DNA of 38,377 nt, from positions 1-38,377 of the forward strand of contig CAUJCT010000021.1 in assembly GCA_963169345.1 (NCBI GenBank), given 5' to 3'. The notes beneath the pieces are model-generated. The model saw nothing but the letters and a program-made list of their open reading frames with translations, did no database searches and was not told where the DNA came from. The position numbers were made by a program, and so were the translations under genes. Source of the stretch: Bacteroidota bacterium (GTDB taxonomy: Bacteria > Bacteroidota > Bacteroidia > NS11-12g > UBA955). Numbering within the stretch: position 1 is the stretch's first letter; the number at the start of each line of letters is the position of its first letter. This document shows, in pieces, positions 36,413 through 38,377 of this stretch.

Positions 36413-36430
36413 TATATGCAAATACATATA
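36413..36430. promoter_or_regulatory. hip operator O2 (TATATG-N6-CATATA)
   Basis: Perfect 6+6-bp arms with a 6-bp spacer; overlaps the expected -33 region. Dyad centre at 36421.5. Confidence 0.8.
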
Positions 36431-36437
36431 AATGTAC

Positions 36438-36445
36438 TATATTTG
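36438..36445 (+). promoter_or_regulatory. Promoter -7 box of the hip operon (TATATTTG)
   Basis: Exact TAnnTTTG match, centred exactly midway between O2 and O3 (36441.5). Transcription would begin near 36452, giving a leader of about 20 nt. Confidence 0.75.
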
Positions 36446-36452
36446 TATGTAA

Positions 36453-36470
36453 TATATGTAAAAGCATATA
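36453..36470. promoter_or_regulatory. hip operator O3 (TATATG-N6-CATATA)
   Basis: Perfect arms; covers the expected transcription start and ends at the base before the hipB ATG. Dyad centre at 36461.5. Confidence 0.8.
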
Positions 36471-36692
36471 ATGATAACAATAGCAGAGTTTGTAAAATCA
36501 AAACGAAAAGAGGTCGGGTTAACACAGGAAGAGTTTGCTTTAAAGGCTGGTGTTGCCCTTACTGTGATACGTAAAATCGAACAGGGTAAAGGTAATCTGA
36601 ACTTTGAAAAGGTGAATCATGTGTTGAGTATGTTCGGACATGAATTGGCTCCCGTGGAAAGTCGTTTACTTGATAAAAACACTGAAAAATGA
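36471..36692 (+). CDS. hipB: HipB-like antitoxin/repressor (Y4mF-type XRE family)
   Basis: 73 residues. A single helix-turn-helix (GLTQEEFALKAGVALTVIRK followed by IEQGKGNLNFEKVNHVLSMFG) matches the Y4mF-type HipB group. It binds DNA and represses its own operon, here very likely through the palindromes at 36373-36470, of which the last abuts its ATG. It overlaps the next gene by 4 bases (ATGA). In tripartite systems HipB is mainly a repressor while HipS neutralises the kinase; which role dominates here is not visible. Confidence 0.93.
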   Translation: MITIAEFVKSKRKEVGLTQEEFALKAGVALTVIRKIEQGKGNLNFEKVNHVLSMFGHELAPVESRLLDKNTEK

Positions 36693-37015
36693 GGGCCGCA
36701 AAAATTTATTATAAAGATATACTTGCAGGAATCTTGACAGAGACCGACGATGGAATTTATACATTTCAATATGAAAAGGAATATGTAAAAAAGTATCCAA
36801 AACAATTCATCACATTTACAATGCCGGTATCTGAACAATTATATACAGATAAGAGTTTGTTCCCGTTTTTTGAAGGCTTGATTCCGGAAGGATGGTTATT
36901 GGATATCGCTTCTAAAAGCTGGAAAATTAATTCCAACGACCGAATGGGGCTGCTATTAGCTTGTTGTAAAAATTGTATAGGGGCTGTAAGTGTATTCTCA
37001 ATTGACCATGAGTAA
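36689..37015 (+). CDS. hipS: HipS-like protein (HipA N-terminal subdomain as a separate gene)
   Basis: 108 residues, covering only the HipA N-terminal (Couple_hipA) subdomain. It has FPFFEGLIPEGWLL with Trp69, the conserved motif that in E. coli HipS contacts the kinase active site (recalled family knowledge), and ends right after NCIGAVSVFS, where HipA would continue into the kinase. It overlaps hipB by 4 bases and hipT by 8, so the three are coupled. In the E. coli O127 HipBST system the HipS homologue is the antitoxin; the same is expected here. Confidence 0.88.
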   Translation: MRAAKIYYKDILAGILTETDDGIYTFQYEKEYVKKYPKQFITFTMPVSEQLYTDKSLFPFFEGLIPEGWLLDIASKSWKINSNDRMGLLLACCKNCIGAVSVFSIDHE

Positions 37016-37964
37016 AAGGAAGTGTTTATATTGTTATGGGCCTTTAGATATGGATGATCCTGCCGATTTTCACAAAGCCTGTTCTAAAATATTTTTTGGA
37101 ACTGAAAGTCCACCGGTATTGGCATACACTGCAAATGAAATGAGTGAACTCGCCAAACAAGTTGTTGAGAGAAGTATCGCCGTGCCGGGTGTTCAACCTA
37201 AGATATCATTAAGTACCATAAGCAATGCACTGAATAAAGATAAAAACGATCGCTTAACAGTTGTTGGTGCTTTGGATGGTAATTTTATTTTAAAACCACC
37301 TTCAGAAAATTTCCCTGAGTTGCCTGCCAATGAAGCCGTAACTATGCGAATAGCAGAAGCTTTTGGTATTCGTGTTGTGCCTTCCAGTTTAATTAGATTA
37401 AAGTCGGGGGAACTGGCTTATATAACCAAGCGGATTGACAGAACCAGTTCCGGCGATAAAATTCACATGCTGGATATGTTTCAGATTACAGAGGCTTTCG
37501 ATAAATACAAAAGTTCGATGGAAAGGGTAGGAAAAGCAGTCAAACAATATTCGAGCAATACTCTTTTTGATGCAGTGAGTTTGTTTGAATTGACTGTTTT
37601 TTCATTTCTTACTGGTAACAACGATATGCATTTAAAGAATTTTTCTTTGATCAATTATGTAAACGATCAATGGGTGCTATCTCCTGCATATGATCTTTTG
37701 AATGTTGTAATTGCTAATCCAACAGATAAAGAAGAATTGGCGTTAACCTTAGAAGGTAAAAAGAAGAAAATTAAAATAGATCACTTCATTCGTTGGGCGC
37801 AACAAATGGGATTGAATAAGAAGCAGATTGATGGAGTTTTTATTACATTCTTGAAGAAAAGAGCAGAAGCTGAAAAATGGGTTAAGAATTCGTTTTTACC
37901 AAAAGAAATGCAAGCTGCATTTATTGATTTGATGGAAGAAAGGTTTCTTCGAATAAAGTCTTGA
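37008..37964 (+). CDS. hipT: HipT/HipA-like serine/threonine kinase toxin
   Basis: 318 residues from the ATG at 37008 (inside the end of hipS). A CxxC-x12-HxxC zinc-knuckle-like N-terminus (Cys6, Cys9, His22, Cys25) is followed by the glycine-rich loop GVQPKISLS (61-69) with Ser67 and Ser69, the ATP-binding Lys96 (FILKPP), catalytic loop GNNDMHLKNFSL (Asp206, Asn211) and the DFG-equivalent SPAYDLL (Asp229). The Ser-x-Ser pair matches the two autophosphorylation serines described for E. coli HipT. Related kinases phosphorylate aminoacyl-tRNA synthetases (GltX for HipA, TrpS for HipT); the target here is unknown. All catalytic residues are present, so it should be active. Confidence 0.93.
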   Translation: MSKRKCLYCYGPLDMDDPADFHKACSKIFFGTESPPVLAYTANEMSELAKQVVERSIAVPGVQPKISLSTISNALNKDKNDRLTVVGALDGNFILKPPSENFPELPANEAVTMRIAEAFGIRVVPSSLIRLKSGELAYITKRIDRTSSGDKIHMLDMFQITEAFDKYKSSMERVGKAVKQYSSNTLFDAVSLFELTVFSFLTGNNDMHLKNFSLINYVNDQWVLSPAYDLLNVVIANPTDKEELALTLEGKKKKIKIDHFIRWAQQMGLNKKQIDGVFITFLKKRAEAEKWVKNSFLPKEMQAAFIDLMEERFLRIKS

Positions 37965-37993
37965 CATTATACTAAAGATGAAAATTTAGGCAC

Positions 37994-38101
37994 TTTTCGA
38001 CGTGTCTATGGGATTGACTTCGTCGGTCCCAAATGCTATGAAGGTTCTGCACAAGAAAAAGCTCATGCTCGCTGCGCTGCGCATGCTTTTTTTATGCCCC
38101 T
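37994..38101 (+). repeat. 108-bp repeat, copy 1
   Basis: Contains hairpin GGGATTGAC-TTC-GTCGGTCCC (38010-38030; nine pairs with two G-T wobbles) and a second stem AAAAAGC..ATGC (38056-38068) / GCATGCTTTTT (38081-38091) followed by further T residues, which looks like a terminator for the hip operon. Confidence 0.9.
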
Positions 38102-38123
38102 CAAATCCGCACTCGAAAAAGTG

Positions 38124-38231
38124 TTTTCGGCGCGTCTATGGGATTGACTTCGTCGGTCCCAAATGCTATAAAGGTTCTGCACAAGAAAAAGCTCATGCTC
38201 GCTGCGCTGCGCATGCTTTTTTTATGCCCCT
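38124..38231 (+). repeat. 108-bp repeat, copy 2
   Basis: Identical to copy 1 except at three positions (38130, 38133, 38170), 130 bp downstream. Both hairpins are kept; the differences fall outside the paired stems. Confidence 0.9.
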
Positions 38232-38295
38232 AAAATCGGATCAGGTACAATTTCTGTGGGGTAAACAAAATAAATGAGATATTTGCATTTATAAA

Positions 38296-38377
38296 ATGCA
38301 CGAATCTTTACACATTATATTAAACCTAGTATTGCCAGCAGGTATACAATCCTATTTTGAATTAAAAGATCATCGAA
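38296..38377 (+). CDS. 5' end of a probable ISAon1-type transposase gene (truncated by the window)
   Basis: The frame from the ATG at 38296 is open to the window edge (27 codons). It reads LHIILNLVLPAGIQSYFELK, resembling the N-terminus of ISAon1-family transposase proteins (L-L-x-L-L-L-P-E-x-L-x-x-Y-F-E-L). A near -7 box GATATTTG lies at 38278-38285, giving the short leader usual in this phylum. If correct, an insertion sequence begins just after the second repeat, perhaps near 38238 (GGATCAGGTACA). The call rests on few residues. Confidence 0.45.
   Translation, partial: MHESLHIILNLVLPAGIQSYFELKDHR

Larger units (their letters stand above)
36080..36470. other. Intergenic region with the hip promoter/operator array
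   Basis: The left ~290 bases show no gene; they contain a TTTGCAAGCAAA palindrome near 36176 and a T9G4 run near 36310. The right ~100 bases are the regulatory array of the hip module. Confidence 0.6.
37965..38295. other. Spacer after hipT with tandem structured repeats
   Basis: A 91-codon frame at 38002-38277 is only the repeat read in two frames and is not taken as a gene. The region holds two 108-bp copies, then 64 bases up to a possible transposase start. Confidence 0.7.

Noticed and set aside
38002..38277. 91-codon frame over the two 108-bp repeats
   Set aside because: It reads the same repeat in two different frames because the 130-bp period is not a multiple of three, so it is a by-product of the repeat.

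Overview
The window is from a member of the Bacteroidota, probably an environmental lineage outside the well-studied gut genera. The evidence is a type IX secretion (gliding-motility type) C-terminal domain on the first gene and a probable sorting domain on the gene at 31005, exact TAnnTTTG promoter boxes just upstream of several starts, Y4mF-type HipB with a split HipA, and low-complexity TAATAAC heptad repeats between genes. No rRNA, tRNA or CRISPR was seen.

Layout. Positions 2-622 hold the 3' end of a large PKD/type IX-secreted surface protein, followed by a hairpin and a repeat-rich spacer. Positions 1143-4842 hold a housekeeping set of three overlapping genes: guaA, a periplasmic-binding-protein-like exported protein and an RsmB/NOP-type RNA methyltransferase. 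Positions 5267-28428 are one tightly packed 20-gene operon for a Wzx/Wzy-type exopolysaccharide or capsule. In order it encodes the outer-membrane export lipoprotein (Wza-like), tyrosine autokinase/co-polymerase (Wzc-like), flippase, a GT-A type transferase, a DUF4254 protein, a GT9-like protein, two GT4 enzymes, the polymerase/ligase-type membrane protein, another GT4, a hexapeptide acyltransferase, an AsnB-type amidotransferase, GT4, WcaF-like acyltransferase, GMC oxidoreductase, aldo/keto reductase, GT2, GT4, a polysaccharide deacetylase with an extra C-terminal domain, and a WcaI-like GT4. The initiating sugar-phosphate transferase (WcaJ-like) lies convergently at 28563-30152, sharing a bidirectional terminator with the operon. 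The expected pathway is: WcaJ loads the first sugar on undecaprenyl phosphate, the GTs extend it, the tailoring enzymes acylate, amidate, deacetylate and possibly redox-epimerise it, Wzx flips it, Wzy polymerises it, and Wzc/Wza control length and export it.

After an 852-base spacer come a seven-bladed-propeller type IX-secreted protein with an exact 51-residue cysteine repeat array and a WG-repeat protein, then a small lipocalin-like lipoprotein. Positions 36373-37964 carry a tripartite hipB-hipS-hipT toxin-antitoxin module whose promoter is embedded in three 18-bp palindromes spaced exactly 40 bp apart. The right edge has a tandem 108-bp structured repeat (period 130 bp) and the start of what looks like an ISAon1-type transposase gene.

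The most notable points are the phased hip operators with the three-gene kinase toxin module, the GMC/aldo-keto reductase pair as a possible sugar epimerisation couple, the apparently cytoplasmic fused deacetylase, and the near-identical hairpin repeats at the right edge.
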